DNA of 64,000 bases from CAWKAV01 sp963847735 (GCA_963847735.1 CAWKAV010000016.1:62001-126000); one strand, 5' to 3'. Positions 1-8,904 are shown, counted from the stretch's first letter. A program made the numbers and translations. The notes: generated from the letters alone by a model not told the origin.

Positions 1-212
1 CCACTAAATGATTCTGTTTCAACGGCAGTGAGAATAACTGGTACGCCGTATTCTTTGGCACCCTTGGCCAGCATAACAACATTGTTGACCAACAATTGCC
101 GATCGATATTAGCAACACCAAAGGTCATTTGGGGTTGATGATCGATAAAGATGACTGCACAATTATCGGGGGACAAAAGCCCGCCATCAGTATGGGGAAG
201 TATGTTTATCAT
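1..212 (-). CDS. Cysteine hydrolase, isochorismatase family (N-terminal part)
   Basis: Runs off the left edge, so only about 70 N-terminal residues are visible. They contain the first-strand motif VIFIDHQPQM, in which the Asp is the usual first catalytic residue of the isochorismatase-like cysteine hydrolases (Asp-Lys-Cys triad). The Lys and Cys lie outside the window. The start ATG is preceded by AAGGAG. It is the last visible gene of a leftward operon after the MarR regulator, pirin and FMN reductase genes, a context that suggests breakdown of a small electrophile or quinone-like compound. The substrate cannot be told from this fragment. YcaC-like hydrolases are the closest group by general appearance. 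Confidence 0.8.
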   Translation of the reverse strand, partial: MINILPHTDGGLLSPDNCAVIFIDHQPQMTFGVANIDRQLLVNNVVMLAKGAKEYGVPVILTAVETESFS

Positions 213-249
213 TGTAAGACTCCTTGTTCTGTTTGGGTTCTTCTTTGAA

Positions 250-798
250 CTATGGACGCAGCAGATGCGCCCAGGACTGTAAAATTGTCACTTGCTCAAT
301 AACCAATTGTTGAATTCTTTCGTCGGTTAAATTGCCTTCTTTATCAAAGCTTCCATTGAAAGCGTTACTGAAGACTTCAGGTTTGTTCAGTAGCCGTATA
401 TCGAGGAATACACACACCTGACGAAGATGGTACTGGGCTCTCGCTGAGCCCATGCCCCCTCCTGAACCAACTATCGCTGCCGGCTTACCGGCAAGCAGGT
501 GATTTTCAGGCGCTCTCGAAGCCCAATCTAGTGCGTTCTTGAGCGCTGGTGCCATCGAGTAGTTGTATTCAGGGCATGCCAGCAGTAATGCATCCGCCTG
601 CTCGATATCATCCAACAACCTCTGAACTGAAGTCGGTATGTCAGTTAAATCTGCATTGAAGAATGGTACTTCGGTAAGGTCTGCGAGTTTGACGTCTATT
701 CCCTGCGGAGCATTTTCGCGTGCATATCTCAATAACCCAAGGTTGGTTGATTGTCGACGTAAGCTGCCACAAATTCCCAGTACTTTCATTGTCTCCAT
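250..798 (-). CDS. NADPH-dependent FMN reductase family protein
   Basis: A 182-residue flavodoxin-fold protein. The N-terminus carries the phosphate-binding loop ICGSLRRQSTN, matching the GS-x-R-x-x-S pattern of NADPH-dependent FMN/quinone reductases. A second family motif, CPEYNYSMAPALKNALDW, forms the flavin-binding loop in the middle, and GSGGGMG follows. The protein is expected to be soluble and to reduce FMN, quinones, azo compounds or chromate with NAD(P)H; the exact substrate is not visible. The first ATG has AAAGGAA at good spacing, better than the ATG three codons later. It sits 22 nt downstream of the pirin gene and upstream of the hydrolase, so the three genes are probably co-transcribed under the MarR regulator. 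Confidence 0.88.
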   Translation of the reverse strand: METMKVLGICGSLRRQSTNLGLLRYARENAPQGIDVKLADLTEVPFFNADLTDIPTSVQRLLDDIEQADALLLACPEYNYSMAPALKNALDWASRAPENHLLAGKPAAIVGSGGGMGSARAQYHLRQVCVFLDIRLLNKPEVFSNAFNGSFDKEGNLTDERIQQLVIEQVTILQSWAHLLRP

Positions 799-820
799 GA
801 CGGTTCCTTTCTCTTTGAAA

Positions 821-1537
821 TCATTTCCCAGTCATCGGCACTTCAATTACGAGCAGTTGAGCATCGGACTCTGCTCTGACGGTAAAGTTCTTACCCTGCA
901 CAAGACCCAATCCATCGCGACGTTCGATCGAATTCCCATCAATCTCGAGCCTGCCTTCAATCACAAAGAAGTAAACGCCATTAGCATTGTGATGTCTCTG
1001 ATAAGTTATTTGTTTGCCTGCTTCAAGATCTGCCATAGAGAACCAGACGTCCTGATTTATCCAGATTTCTTCTTCAGAGGCTACGGGAGAGACCAGAACC
1101 TGGAACCTGTTTTGCCTGTCAGTACGATCGAAATACCGTTGACCGTAGCGTGGCTCAATATCCTTTTCTTTTGGGAGCACCCAGATTTGCAGGAAATTAA
1201 CATCATCCTTATCGGAGTTATTGTATTCGGAGTGAGTCAAACCACTTCCGGCTGACATAATCTGAACCTCTCCGGCGTTGATGACGTGTTTGTTCCCCAT
1301 GCTGTCCTGGTGTCGCAAAGAGCCTGCTAGCGGGATGGAAACGATCTCCATATTCACATGGGGGTGAGTGCCGAAGCCCATTGAGGGCTTGACGATATCG
1401 TCGTTGATCACCCGCAACAAACCAAAGTTCATACGCCGAGGATTATCATAATCAGCAAAGCTGAAAGTATGGCGGCTTAACAGCCAACCATGGTCGACAA
1501 GGCCACGGGATTCATTTTTGTGGAGGATTTCTTTCAT
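821..1537 (-). CDS. Pirin family protein (bicupin)
   Basis: A 238-residue bicupin of the YhhW/pirin type. The N-terminal cupin shows the metal-binding region GFGTHPHVNMEIVS, with the closely spaced His pair and Glu expected for Fe binding, and HSEYNNSDKDDVNFLQIW downstream. Pirins of this size have quercetin 2,3-dioxygenase activity in vitro, although their cellular role is usually stress-related and often uncertain. The start ATG has AAAGGTGA seven nucleotides upstream. The gene lies between the MarR regulator and the FMN reductase in the same direction. The MarR-pirin-flavoprotein arrangement suggests an aromatic or electrophile stress response. No unusual feature was noted. Confidence 0.9.
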   Translation of the reverse strand: MKEILHKNESRGLVDHGWLLSRHTFSFADYDNPRRMNFGLLRVINDDIVKPSMGFGTHPHVNMEIVSIPLAGSLRHQDSMGNKHVINAGEVQIMSAGSGLTHSEYNNSDKDDVNFLQIWVLPKEKDIEPRYGQRYFDRTDRQNRFQVLVSPVASEEEIWINQDVWFSMADLEAGKQITYQRHHNANGVYFFVIEGRLEIDGNSIERRDGLGLVQGKNFTVRAESDAQLLVIEVPMTGK

Positions 1538-1618
1538 TTCGTCACCTTTTATCTATTAAGTATCTCGAACATCGTCACGTTCACATTTGTTTTATGTCGA
1601 AATATTTACCCAAAAAAA

Positions 1619-2062
1619 CTAATCGTCTTTACTGAACCTCTTCAAGATTTTCGCTAAATCTGTTTGTTCTTTATCGGTAAAAAATTGGAATTCCTCTGCA
1701 ACCACTTTTGCATGGCGGGGAAAGACACGACCAATCAAAGCCTCGCCCGATTCTGTAAGATGCACTGTGACCTTCCTTCGGTCGCTACCAGTCCGGTCAC
1801 GTTGAACCAGAGACTTCTTTTCCAGGCTATCAACAACTGTCGTAAGGTTGGCATTGCTTTTGAGAATTTTCTCGACCAACTCACCCTGGCAGAGTGGACC
1901 TAGATGATACAGTGCTTCGAGCACACCAAACTGGCTTACCGTAAGATTGTCGTCACTCAAGTGCCTGTGAACACGATTGGTCGCTCGATTTGTGGCTCGC
2001 ATCAACTTGACAAAGAGGTTCAAAGAACGACGTTGATCTTCTGGCAATTGATTGTATTTCAT
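1619..2062 (-). CDS. MarR family transcriptional regulator
   Basis: A 147-residue winged-helix regulator. The recognition region reads LTVSQFGVLEALYHLGP, then LKSNANLTTVVDSLEKKSLV, and the wing DRTGSDRRKVTVHLTESG with the DR-x-D-RR signature of MarR proteins. GGAG precedes the ATG by five nucleotides. It is the first gene of the leftward operon with pirin, FMN reductase and hydrolase. A perfect 16-bp palindrome lies 14 nt upstream of the start codon, and half of it (TCGAAAT) recurs at 1597-1603 in front of pirin, so autorepression and control of the downstream genes are likely. The inducing ligand is unknown; MarR proteins next to pirin often respond to phenolics or oxidants. Confidence 0.92.
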   Translation of the reverse strand: MKYNQLPEDQRRSLNLFVKLMRATNRATNRVHRHLSDDNLTVSQFGVLEALYHLGPLCQGELVEKILKSNANLTTVVDSLEKKSLVQRDRTGSDRRKVTVHLTESGEALIGRVFPRHAKVVAEEFQFFTDKEQTDLAKILKRFSKDD

Positions 2063-2075
2063 AAAAGCTCCATTT

Positions 2076-2091
2076 ATTTCGATATCGAAAT
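2076..2091. promoter_or_regulatory. Putative MarR operator, 16-bp perfect palindrome
   Basis: The sequence ATTTCGATATCGAAAT is its own reverse complement and lies 14 nt before the marR-type start codon. MarR proteins bind palindromes of about this size. A half site occurs at 1597-1603. Binding is inferred, not shown. Confidence 0.65.
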
Positions 2092-2211
2092 TTACGATTA
2101 AAAAATAACACCTATTTAGTTATAAATCAACCTCTAAACTAGTCATGACCCATAAAAATTTCTTCTGATTCGAGGACAAATGCGCAATGATCATACAAAA
2201 GCAGGTGTGCT

Positions 2212-2233
2212 AGATAAACATTCTTTGCTGCAC
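2212..2233 (+). repeat. Dispersed 22-nt repeat, copy 1
   Basis: The segment from AGATAAAC to TTGCTGCAC matches 11009-11030 at 20 of 22 positions. Both copies lie in non-coding DNA upstream of, or among, tRNA-Pro-like pieces. Confidence 0.5.
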
Positions 2234-2301
2234 AACCTAAGGAACACCTCTGGATGACGTCCTCTCTGGTACGTAAGCGCACAGTGAGCAGAGCGAACGC
2301 T

Positions 2302-2349
2302 TCTGCTTTGGGAGCAGAGGGCCGCTGGTTCGAATCCATTCTTCCAACA
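2302..2349 (+). pseudogene. tRNA-Pro(TGG)-like 3' remnant
   Basis: The anticodon arm is intact: stem TCTGC, loop TTTGGGA with anticodon TGG at 2309-2311, stem GCAGA. It is followed by a T-arm-like GCTGG-TTCGAAT-CCATT whose 3' strand is damaged, then CTTCCAACA. No 5' acceptor strand pairing with CTTCCAA is found at the proper distance upstream, so this is not a functional tRNA. It belongs to the family of tRNA-Pro tail pieces scattered between 2.3 and 23.2 kb. Confidence 0.6.
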
Positions 2350-2543
2350 TTTCAGGGCTCATGACACCCACAAAAGCGTTTTTCAACCTTCGCGAGATAC
2401 AATCAAATTCTGTGACACCGGTTGCTCTCGGCGCGGAAAGCCCAAACGAAAAATACTCTCTGCTAAGACAAAATACCTCTAATAATGTACACTTCGTCTT
2501 GAAACTCGACACGTGGACTTTCTTGAACGACACATAAAAAACC

Positions 2544-3290
2544 ATGTCAACATCAGTTAGCTACAGAGACAATCTATTGGTGACCCTTATCTGCTTAATC
2601 TTAATAGTGGGGGGGACGTGTTTTGCAGCATCGAATGAAAAGGTGATTTTAACAACGCATAATTTATACCCTTACGGCAGTTATCCAGCAGGGAGCGAAG
2701 GAAAGATCATAGCGGACGACACCTTTAAAGGTGTCGCTGTCGATCGAGTGCGCTGTGTTTTTGGTAAGATGAACATCCCTTTGGAAATTCAGGTTGTCCC
2801 ATGGAAAAGAGCGCAATTGCTTTTTCAGCGAGGGCTTGCTGATGGCTTTTTTGCCGCATCACAAAAAGATACAAGGGATGAATATGGAGTGAAATCATCA
2901 GTTATCGCGGACCAGAAATGGAACTGGTATCTTCTCAAAGAAAACCCCCTGTCTCCTCAGGATCCATCCTTTAAGGAGAAAGCTACTGTTGGTGGTTTCC
3001 TGGGGGCAAACATGCTGGAATGGATGAAGGAGTATAACTACAACGTAACAACCACGCCGAACGATACAGAAGGATTGCTGAAAATGCTTCTGGCAAGGCG
3101 CGTTGATGCCGTTATGGCAAACGATCATGTAATGCAAGCACTGCTTGAAAAGTATGCGGCAGAAGACCGAGTGAAGATCTATTTAAACATAGACAAACCT
3201 CTGTACGTTTACTTTTCAAAAGAATTTTCAAAATCCCGTCCTTCGTTCATGGACAAATTCAACAGGTTAATTCCTGAATGCAGTCAATAA
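2544..3290 (+). CDS. Periplasmic solute-binding protein (SBP_bac_3-like)
   Basis: A 248-residue protein with a signal peptide (hydrophobic core around residues 10-29, ending CFA-A). The mature part reads like a family 3 extracellular solute-binding protein, including an early strand VVPWKRAQLLFQRGLADGFF and GLLKMLLARRVDAVMANDHV. No ABC transporter permease or ATPase gene is nearby. Its 3' end overlaps the histidine kinase gene by 13 nt, so the two are almost certainly translated together and the protein may deliver a ligand to the kinase rather than feed a transporter. The ligand is unknown; polar amino acids or small organic acids are usual for the family. Confidence 0.85.
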   Translation: MSTSVSYRDNLLVTLICLILIVGGTCFAASNEKVILTTHNLYPYGSYPAGSEGKIIADDTFKGVAVDRVRCVFGKMNIPLEIQVVPWKRAQLLFQRGLADGFFAASQKDTRDEYGVKSSVIADQKWNWYLLKENPLSPQDPSFKEKATVGGFLGANMLEWMKEYNYNVTTTPNDTEGLLKMLLARRVDAVMANDHVMQALLEKYAAEDRVKIYLNIDKPLYVYFSKEFSKSRPSFMDKFNRLIPECSQ

Positions 3291-5101
3291 CCCTTATGAG
3301 TTATGACCCAGGAAAATCAAGCATATCTCTTGCCGGTAGACTGACCCTGGCGCTAACCGCAGTGGTCGCCGTGGTCACCCTGCTGGCTGACGTTTGGTTC
3401 TATTTCGACGCCACCCACAAGGCGGAAGCACGAATTGAAGCAAAAGCCAGGCAAATAGGCACATATCTCCAGGGGGTCCTGTCTCTTCCCCTGTGGGAAA
3501 TAGATGACCAGGCAGTCAAGATGATCGGCCAGACCCTGATGGAAGATCGCGCGTTTAACGCTGTCAATATCCAGGATTCCGATGGCAACACCATCTTTAC
3601 AAAATATCGGGACAATGAGTCCATCGCCCTGAGTCATCTCGTTTCAATCGAGCATGAAGACCGTGTGGTCGGAACAGTGCAGGTGAATTTTTCCGAGGAA
3701 GCGGTGCGCGTACAAACGGAAAAGTTACTCTGGGCCAACGTTATCATCCTCCTGGCCGTTCTAGTGACGATCTCCTTGAGCACGATCTTCCTCATAAATC
3801 GACTCCTCAGACGCCCCATAGAGCAGCTTACAACTGTCGCCAGATCCTTTGGCCAAGGGCCTCACGTGGATTTTAATGCCATGCCGAAGAGTTATCGAGA
3901 ATTTCAACCCCTGCTGACCGTTCTCACGGGGATGGAAGACCAGATCAAGCGACAGATCTCTGAATTAACCGAGAGCGCAGAACGTTTTCGTCAGGTGGCA
4001 ATGACAAACTGGGTATGGGAGACGGATACGGAAGGTCGCTATGTTTATTGTTCGGAAAACGTCGTAGAGTCCTTGGGTTATTCTGCTGAGGAAATGCTTG
4101 GCAAGACACCATTCGATTTTATGCCGACTGAGGAAGCCGCCAGGATGAGAGGTTTATTTGCCGAGATTGTTGCCGGCAAGAAAAAAATTGTTGATCTGGA
4201 GAATTGGAATATCACCAAAGAGGGCTCTGATGTCTGCCTGCTGACAAACGGTGGCCCGTTTTATGATGAGGAAGGCAACCTCGTAGGCTACCGTGGCGGA
4301 GACAAAGACATCACTGACCGGAAGCTCGTGGAAGAAGAGTTATTCAAACATCGCGAACACCTGGAACTTCTCATAGAGGATCGAACTTTAAAGTTGAAAG
4401 AAGCACAGGATGAGTTGATTCAAAGTGAACGCTTGGCCACCCTCGGACGGTTGACCGCCACGGTTAGCCATGAGCTCCGCAACCCCCTCGGAACGATCCA
4501 AACGGCACTATTTTCAATCGAGGACTTTCTTGAGCATAAGGATTATACCCAGATGGTCCGTTCTCTCGAACTGGCGGAGCGAAGCATAGTTCGATGTGTC
4601 ACCATCATTGAGGAATTAAACAGCTATGCACGCGTTAAAGAGTTGAATATTGCAGAGACATCAGTTGACGATTGGTTGAAAACTGTGATTATAGAGCAGA
4701 GTCTACCAGAGGAGATAATCTGCGAGCTGGATCTCACCAGCGGCGTACGGGCCTCGTTTGATCAAGAGAAACTCCGCCAGGTCGCTGTCAATCTCATAAC
4801 CAATGCCGTTCACGCTCTTCAGGAAAAAACCTCTGGCAGAAAGTTGTTGAGGATTTCCACCGCTCTTCTTGATGACCAATATGAGATTCGTCTCAGCGAC
4901 GATGGAATCGGTATGTCAGACGATATCAAAGAGAAGGTATTTGAACCCTTATTTTCGACAAAGGGGTTTGGGGTGGGGCTCGGAATGGTCGTGGTGAAAA
5001 ATATTGTCGAACAACACCACGGCGAGATAGACATCGTGAGCAAAAAAGGGGAAGGCACAACCATCACCCTCCGTTTACCAATCGATCCTTCGAAAGGATG
5101 A
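3278..5101 (+). CDS. Membrane PAS-domain sensor histidine kinase
   Basis: A 607-residue kinase. A first membrane helix (about residues 22-44) and a second (about 150-175) bracket a periplasmic sensor region of roughly 100 residues. A HAMP-like linker, a PAS/PAC domain (about 236-350) and a short coiled coil follow. The HisKA motif TVSHELRNPLG has its phospho-acceptor at His398, and the ATPase domain shows NLITNAVHAL, DDGIGM and GFGVGLGM. The gene overlaps the upstream binding-protein gene; a start at 3296 is also possible because neither start has a clear ribosome site. No response regulator gene is adjacent; the nearest is the REC-HD-GYP gene 6 kb downstream, so the partner is unknown. Confidence 0.9.
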   Translation: MQSITLMSYDPGKSSISLAGRLTLALTAVVAVVTLLADVWFYFDATHKAEARIEAKARQIGTYLQGVLSLPLWEIDDQAVKMIGQTLMEDRAFNAVNIQDSDGNTIFTKYRDNESIALSHLVSIEHEDRVVGTVQVNFSEEAVRVQTEKLLWANVIILLAVLVTISLSTIFLINRLLRRPIEQLTTVARSFGQGPHVDFNAMPKSYREFQPLLTVLTGMEDQIKRQISELTESAERFRQVAMTNWVWETDTEGRYVYCSENVVESLGYSAEEMLGKTPFDFMPTEEAARMRGLFAEIVAGKKKIVDLENWNITKEGSDVCLLTNGGPFYDEEGNLVGYRGGDKDITDRKLVEEELFKHREHLELLIEDRTLKLKEAQDELIQSERLATLGRLTATVSHELRNPLGTIQTALFSIEDFLEHKDYTQMVRSLELAERSIVRCVTIIEELNSYARVKELNIAETSVDDWLKTVIIEQSLPEEIICELDLTSGVRASFDQEKLRQVAVNLITNAVHALQEKTSGRKLLRISTALLDDQYEIRLSDDGIGMSDDIKEKVFEPLFSTKGFGVGLGMVVVKNIVEQHHGEIDIVSKKGEGTTITLRLPIDPSKG

Positions 5102-5121
5102 AACAGCTTCTCCCCCAAAGG

Positions 5122-5158
5122 ATTCGGGAACAGGGGGTCGCTGGTGCGAATCCAGTTG
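5122..5158 (+). pseudogene. tRNA-Pro(CGG)-like 3' remnant
   Basis: Reads ATTCGGGAACAGGGGGTCGC, then TGGTGCGAATCCAG: the anticodon loop with CGG, the 3' anticodon strand and a mutated T arm. No 5' half is present. It follows the histidine kinase gene directly and precedes katG. Confidence 0.55.
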
Positions 5159-5383
5159 CTCGATTACATGAATAATGTTTCAAAAATTCTCGCCCAGTAT
5201 CCGTGCAGGTGATACTGCTTTGACCACAGATTCTGCCCTCGTCGAATAGTACGACGTACTTCTGAGGCCCTCAAGGCTCTCACTGTTACTAAAACTTCTC
5301 GATACATTCGATAAAATCAACCATTAGGTTATACTTACAGTGCTATGAGAAATACGCATATAAGAGAATGAGGAGGCAACCTT

Positions 5384-7579
5384 ATGACTAAAGAGAGCAA
5401 GTGTCCGGTAACGGGCGCAACGGGCAAACACCCAACCGGCAGCGGGACGTCGAACCGAGACTGGTGGCCGAACCAGTTGAACCTTCATCTCCTGCACCAA
5501 CATTCCCCTCTCTCCAATCCGATGGGCGAGGCTTTCAACTACGCTGAAGAGTTCAAGAGTCTCGACCTTGATGCCGTGAAGAAGGATCTCTACGCGCTGA
5601 TGACCGACTCGCAGGATTGGTGGCCGGCCGACTATGGTCACTACGGAGGACTCTTCATCCGGATGGCGTGGCACAGCGCAGGCACCTACCGCACCGGCGA
5701 CGGCCGCGGCGGGGCAGGGTCGGGTTCCCAGCGTTTTGCGCCACTTAACAGCTGGCCCGACAACGTCAACCTCGATAAGGCGCGCCGTTTGCTTTGGCCG
5801 CTCAAGCAGAAGTATGGCAGGAAAATCTCCTGGGCCGACCTGCTGATCCTCACCGGCAACTGCGCTCTGGAGTCGATGGGCTTTAAGACCTTCGGTTTTG
5901 CCGGCGGGCGCGAAGACATCTGGGAGCCGGAAGAAGACATCTACTGGGGCTCTGAGGACACTTGGCTGGGTGACGAGCGCTACAAAGGCGATCGCGAGCT
6001 CGACAATCCTCTCGCCGCTGTGCAGATGGGCCTGATCTACGTGAACCCGGAAGGTCCGAACGGCGAGCCGGATCCGGTCGCCTCAGGCATCGATGTTCGC
6101 GAAACCTTCGCGCGCATGGCGATGAACGACGAAGAGACCGTCGCGCTGGTCGCTGGCGGACACACGTTCGGCAAATGCCACGGTGCCGGCGATGCGTCGC
6201 ATGTCGGCCCCGAGCCTGAGGGAGCTGGCCTCGAGGAGCAGGGCCTCGGCTGGAAGAGCAGCTTCGGCAGCGGCAAAGGCGGCGATACAATCAGCAGTGG
6301 CATCGAAGGAGCCTGGAAGCCGAACCCGATCAAGTGGGACATGGGCTACCTGAAGGTGTTGTTTAAATACGAGTGGGAGCTGGTCAAGAGCCCGGCCGGC
6401 GCGCATCAGTGGCTGGCCAAGGACGTGGATGATGAGGATATGGTGGTTGACGCGCACGACCCGTCGAAGAAGCACCGGCCGATGATGACCACGGCGGACC
6501 TCTCGCTGCGCTACGACCCGGTCTACGAGCCGATCGCGCGGCGCTTCCAGCAGAACCCGGATAAGTTCGCGGACGCCTTCGCCCGCGCCTGGTTCAAATT
6601 GACCCACCGCGACATGGGCCCCCGCTCGCGCTATCTCGGCGCGGAAGTGCCTGAAGAAGAGCTGATTTGGCAAGACCCGGTCCCCGCTGTCACGCATAAA
6701 TTGATTAACCAACAAGACATCACCGCCCTCAAAGACAAGATCCTCGCTGCGGGACTGTCTGTCTCCCAACTGGTTTCGACGGCCTGGGCATCGGCGTCCA
6801 CCTTCCGCGGCTCCGACAAGCGCGGTGGGGCAAACGGGGCGCGCATCCGCCTTGCCCCGCAAAAGGATTGGGACGTTAACCAACCCGCTCAACTGAAGAC
6901 TGTGCTGCAAACCCTTAAGGGAATCCAAAAGGAGTTCAACAGCGCGCAGTCAGGCGGAAAGATGGTTTCGCTCGCCGATTTGATCGTTATAGGCGGGTGC
7001 GCAGCTGTCGAGCAAGCGGCAAAGAATGCAGGCTTTGAAGTGACTGTTCCCTTCACGCCGGGACGCACGGATGCGTCGCAGGAGCAAACCGACGTGGATT
7101 CTTTTGCCGTACTCGAACCGGCTGCAGACGGGTTCCGGAACTATCTCAAAACCAAATACTCCGTATCGGCAGAGGAACTGTTGCTTGACCGGGCGCAATT
7201 GCTGACACTGACTGCTCCCGAGATGACGGTTCTGGTTGGTGGCATGCGCGTCTTGAATGCCAACTTTGGACAGTCACAGCACGGCGTCTTCACCAAGCGC
7301 CCAGAGATGCTTACTACTGACTTCTTCGTCAATCTGCTCGATATGAGTACGACGTGGAAGGTGGCCTCGAAAACCGACGACGTATTCGAGGGTCGTGATC
7401 GCGCAACGGGTGAGCTCAAGTGGACCGGCACCCGTGTCGATCTCATCTTCGGTTCGAACTCCCTGCTCCGGGCTGTCGCGGAAGTCTATGCTTGTGAAGA
7501 CTCCCAAGAGAGGTTCGTGCATGACTTTGTAGCGGCGTGGGCCAGGGTAATGAACCTTGACCGTTTCGACCTCTCCTGA
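5384..7579 (+). CDS. katG: Catalase-peroxidase KatG
   Basis: A full-length 731-residue bifunctional haem catalase-peroxidase that removes hydrogen peroxide and oxidises peroxidase substrates. Distal residues Arg93, Trp96 and His97 lie in IRMAWHSAGTYR. Tyr219 (MGLIYVNPEG) and Met245 (ETFARMAM) complete the Trp-Tyr-Met adduct typical of KatG, and His260 (VAGGHTFGKCHG) is the proximal haem ligand. The second, haem-free duplicate domain is present (STAWASASTFRGSDKRGGAN). The ATG has GAGGAGG upstream. It is a single-gene unit with a strong terminator downstream and a tRNA-Pro remnant on each side. No OxyR or PerR site was identified with confidence. No signal peptide, so cytoplasmic. Confidence 0.98.
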   Translation: MTKESKCPVTGATGKHPTGSGTSNRDWWPNQLNLHLLHQHSPLSNPMGEAFNYAEEFKSLDLDAVKKDLYALMTDSQDWWPADYGHYGGLFIRMAWHSAGTYRTGDGRGGAGSGSQRFAPLNSWPDNVNLDKARRLLWPLKQKYGRKISWADLLILTGNCALESMGFKTFGFAGGREDIWEPEEDIYWGSEDTWLGDERYKGDRELDNPLAAVQMGLIYVNPEGPNGEPDPVASGIDVRETFARMAMNDEETVALVAGGHTFGKCHGAGDASHVGPEPEGAGLEEQGLGWKSSFGSGKGGDTISSGIEGAWKPNPIKWDMGYLKVLFKYEWELVKSPAGAHQWLAKDVDDEDMVVDAHDPSKKHRPMMTTADLSLRYDPVYEPIARRFQQNPDKFADAFARAWFKLTHRDMGPRSRYLGAEVPEEELIWQDPVPAVTHKLINQQDITALKDKILAAGLSVSQLVSTAWASASTFRGSDKRGGANGARIRLAPQKDWDVNQPAQLKTVLQTLKGIQKEFNSAQSGGKMVSLADLIVIGGCAAVEQAAKNAGFEVTVPFTPGRTDASQEQTDVDSFAVLEPAADGFRNYLKTKYSVSAEELLLDRAQLLTLTAPEMTVLVGGMRVLNANFGQSQHGVFTKRPEMLTTDFFVNLLDMSTTWKVASKTDDVFEGRDRATGELKWTGTRVDLIFGSNSLLRAVAEVYACEDSQERFVHDFVAAWARVMNLDRFDLS

Positions 7580-7602
7580 TCGGTCCTTGCAAATGCTCAT
7601 CA

Positions 7603-7632
7603 AGCCCCAGCCACCCCGGTTGGGGCTTTTTT
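7603..7632 (+). terminator. Rho-independent terminator after katG
   Basis: Stem AGCCCCA / TGGGGCT with a short G+C-rich loop, followed by a run of six T residues, 24 nt after the katG stop codon. Confidence 0.9.
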
Positions 7633-7921
7633 ATATCCATTCGACTCTGCATTCCCTTTCGGGACACAAATAACTACCAAGGCCGCTGGCCTGCTTCACG
7701 TTATTGCACAGACTTCGGGAACTGGTGCGCTGTAGGTATGTTTCAATGAATTACGCAGGGGCGCTAAAGCCTCGGTTCTCCCAAATAGTACACTGAAAAA
7801 CATCGCCGATCTCCCACCCCTTTTTTAGGTGGAAATTAATTCATAGCAAAACATGCAGTTATTTTACGGTAGACTTTAGCTTTGAATCTAATTTGACAGT
7901 ATCTATAAGGGACAGCAACGC
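7633..7921. other. Intergenic region between katG terminator and glutaminase gene
   Basis: Holds one short repeat (7712-7731) and an A+T-rich stretch (about 7800-7900) that probably contains the promoter of the glutaminase gene. The start codon at 7922 is preceded by AAGGGACAG. No other gene is seen. Confidence 0.5.
7712..7731 (+). repeat. Short tRNA-Pro-loop-like repeat
   Basis: ACTTCGGGAACTGGTGCGCT differs from the 10478-10496 copy mainly by one base over its last 18 positions and resembles the start of the 5122 remnant. It is too short to identify as tRNA alone; membership rests on the similarity of the copies. Confidence 0.4.
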
Positions 7922-8835
7922 ATGGACTATGAAAAAATATTTCTGCAAATAACCGATGAAATCAACACGGCAGGCAACCCCGGTCAGGTGGCTTCCTATA
8001 TTCCCGAACTCAGCCGTGTTGATGCCAATCGCTTTGGAATTCACTTAACAACGGTGAAAGGCCGGAACTATTCTTACGGCGATGCTAACGAAAAATTTTC
8101 CATTCAAAGTGTCGCCAAAGTTCTTGCTCTGACCCTAGCGTTTAATCTTGAAGATGATAAACTCTGGGAGCGGGTTGGAGTCGAACCTTCAGGAACTCCT
8201 TTTAATTCACTATTGCAACTGGAATATGAAAAAGGCATTCCGCGTAACCCACTGATAAACGCAGGGGCACTGGTCATATGCGATGTTCTGGTCAGCCGGT
8301 TGAAAAATCCACGGCAGGAATTGATTGATTTCATCCGTGACCTGGCCGGGGATCAATCGATCGATTACTGTCCCAGAGTTGCTCGGTCTGAAAAAATAAA
8401 CGGCTACAAAAATGCCGCGCTGATCAATCTCATCAAGTCCTACGGCAATATTTACAACGATATCGATACGGTATTTAATCTGTACTGTGACTTGTGTTCA
8501 ATCGAGATGACCTGCCAGGAATTGTCACAGCCTTTTTGTTTCTCGCCGCAGGCGGTATGAACCCGCTCACCAATAAACGTGTTGTCAGTGTCAGTAAATC
8601 GAAGCGGACCAATGCGATTATGCAGTTATGCGGTTTTTATGACGAGGCTGGGGAGTTTTCGTTCAAGGTTGGTTTACCCGGGAAAAGTGGTGTCGGTGGC
8701 GGCATTATTGCGCTTCTTCCCGGTCAATACTGTATCGCGGTGTGGAGTCCCAGGTTGAATGCCAAAGGCAACTCTTACCGGGGTATGAAAGTTCTTGAGC
8801 TTTTTACCACCAGAACAGAAGCATCAATATTCTGA
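7922..8835 (+). pseudogene. glsA: Glutaminase A (one frame break)
   Basis: Encodes a glutaminase of the serine-dependent beta-lactamase-like fold (glutamine to glutamate plus ammonia) in two frames. The first part holds the catalytic S-x-x-K motif FSIQSVAK and the family text RNPLINAGAL. The frame breaks after CQELSQ, at about 8530, and the protein continues as AFLFLAAGGMNPLTNKRV in another frame to a normal C-terminus. Restoring one G (CAG-GCC-TTT instead of CAG-CCT-TTT) gives a continuous protein of about 304 residues, the family length. This is either a recent one-base loss or a sequence error. It lies directly upstream of glutamine synthetase, giving opposing reactions side by side. Confidence 0.88.
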
Positions 8836-8904
8836 GCCCACATATTTTTACTGCCTTCAGTCTGCCGGATTTCGTCGACAGACCCAACGAAAGGGATTCT
8901 GAAC

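Larger units (their letters stand above)
2092..2543. other. Intergenic region with decayed repeats
   Basis: Between the marR-type gene and the binding-protein gene. It contains a 22-nt repeat (2212-2233) and a tRNA-Pro-like remnant (2302-2349), listed separately. The remaining sequence is A+T-rich near the left gene and presumably holds promoters for the diverging transcripts, but no convincing -35/-10 pair was identified. No protein-coding gene could be supported. Confidence 0.6.

Noticed and set aside
2272..2349. A complete tRNA-Pro(TGG) gene
   Set aside because: The anticodon arm is good but no 5' acceptor strand pairs with CTTCCAA and the T stem is damaged.
8836..8904. A sigma-54 promoter for glnA
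   Set aside because: No GG-N10-GC element was recognised in the short gap.
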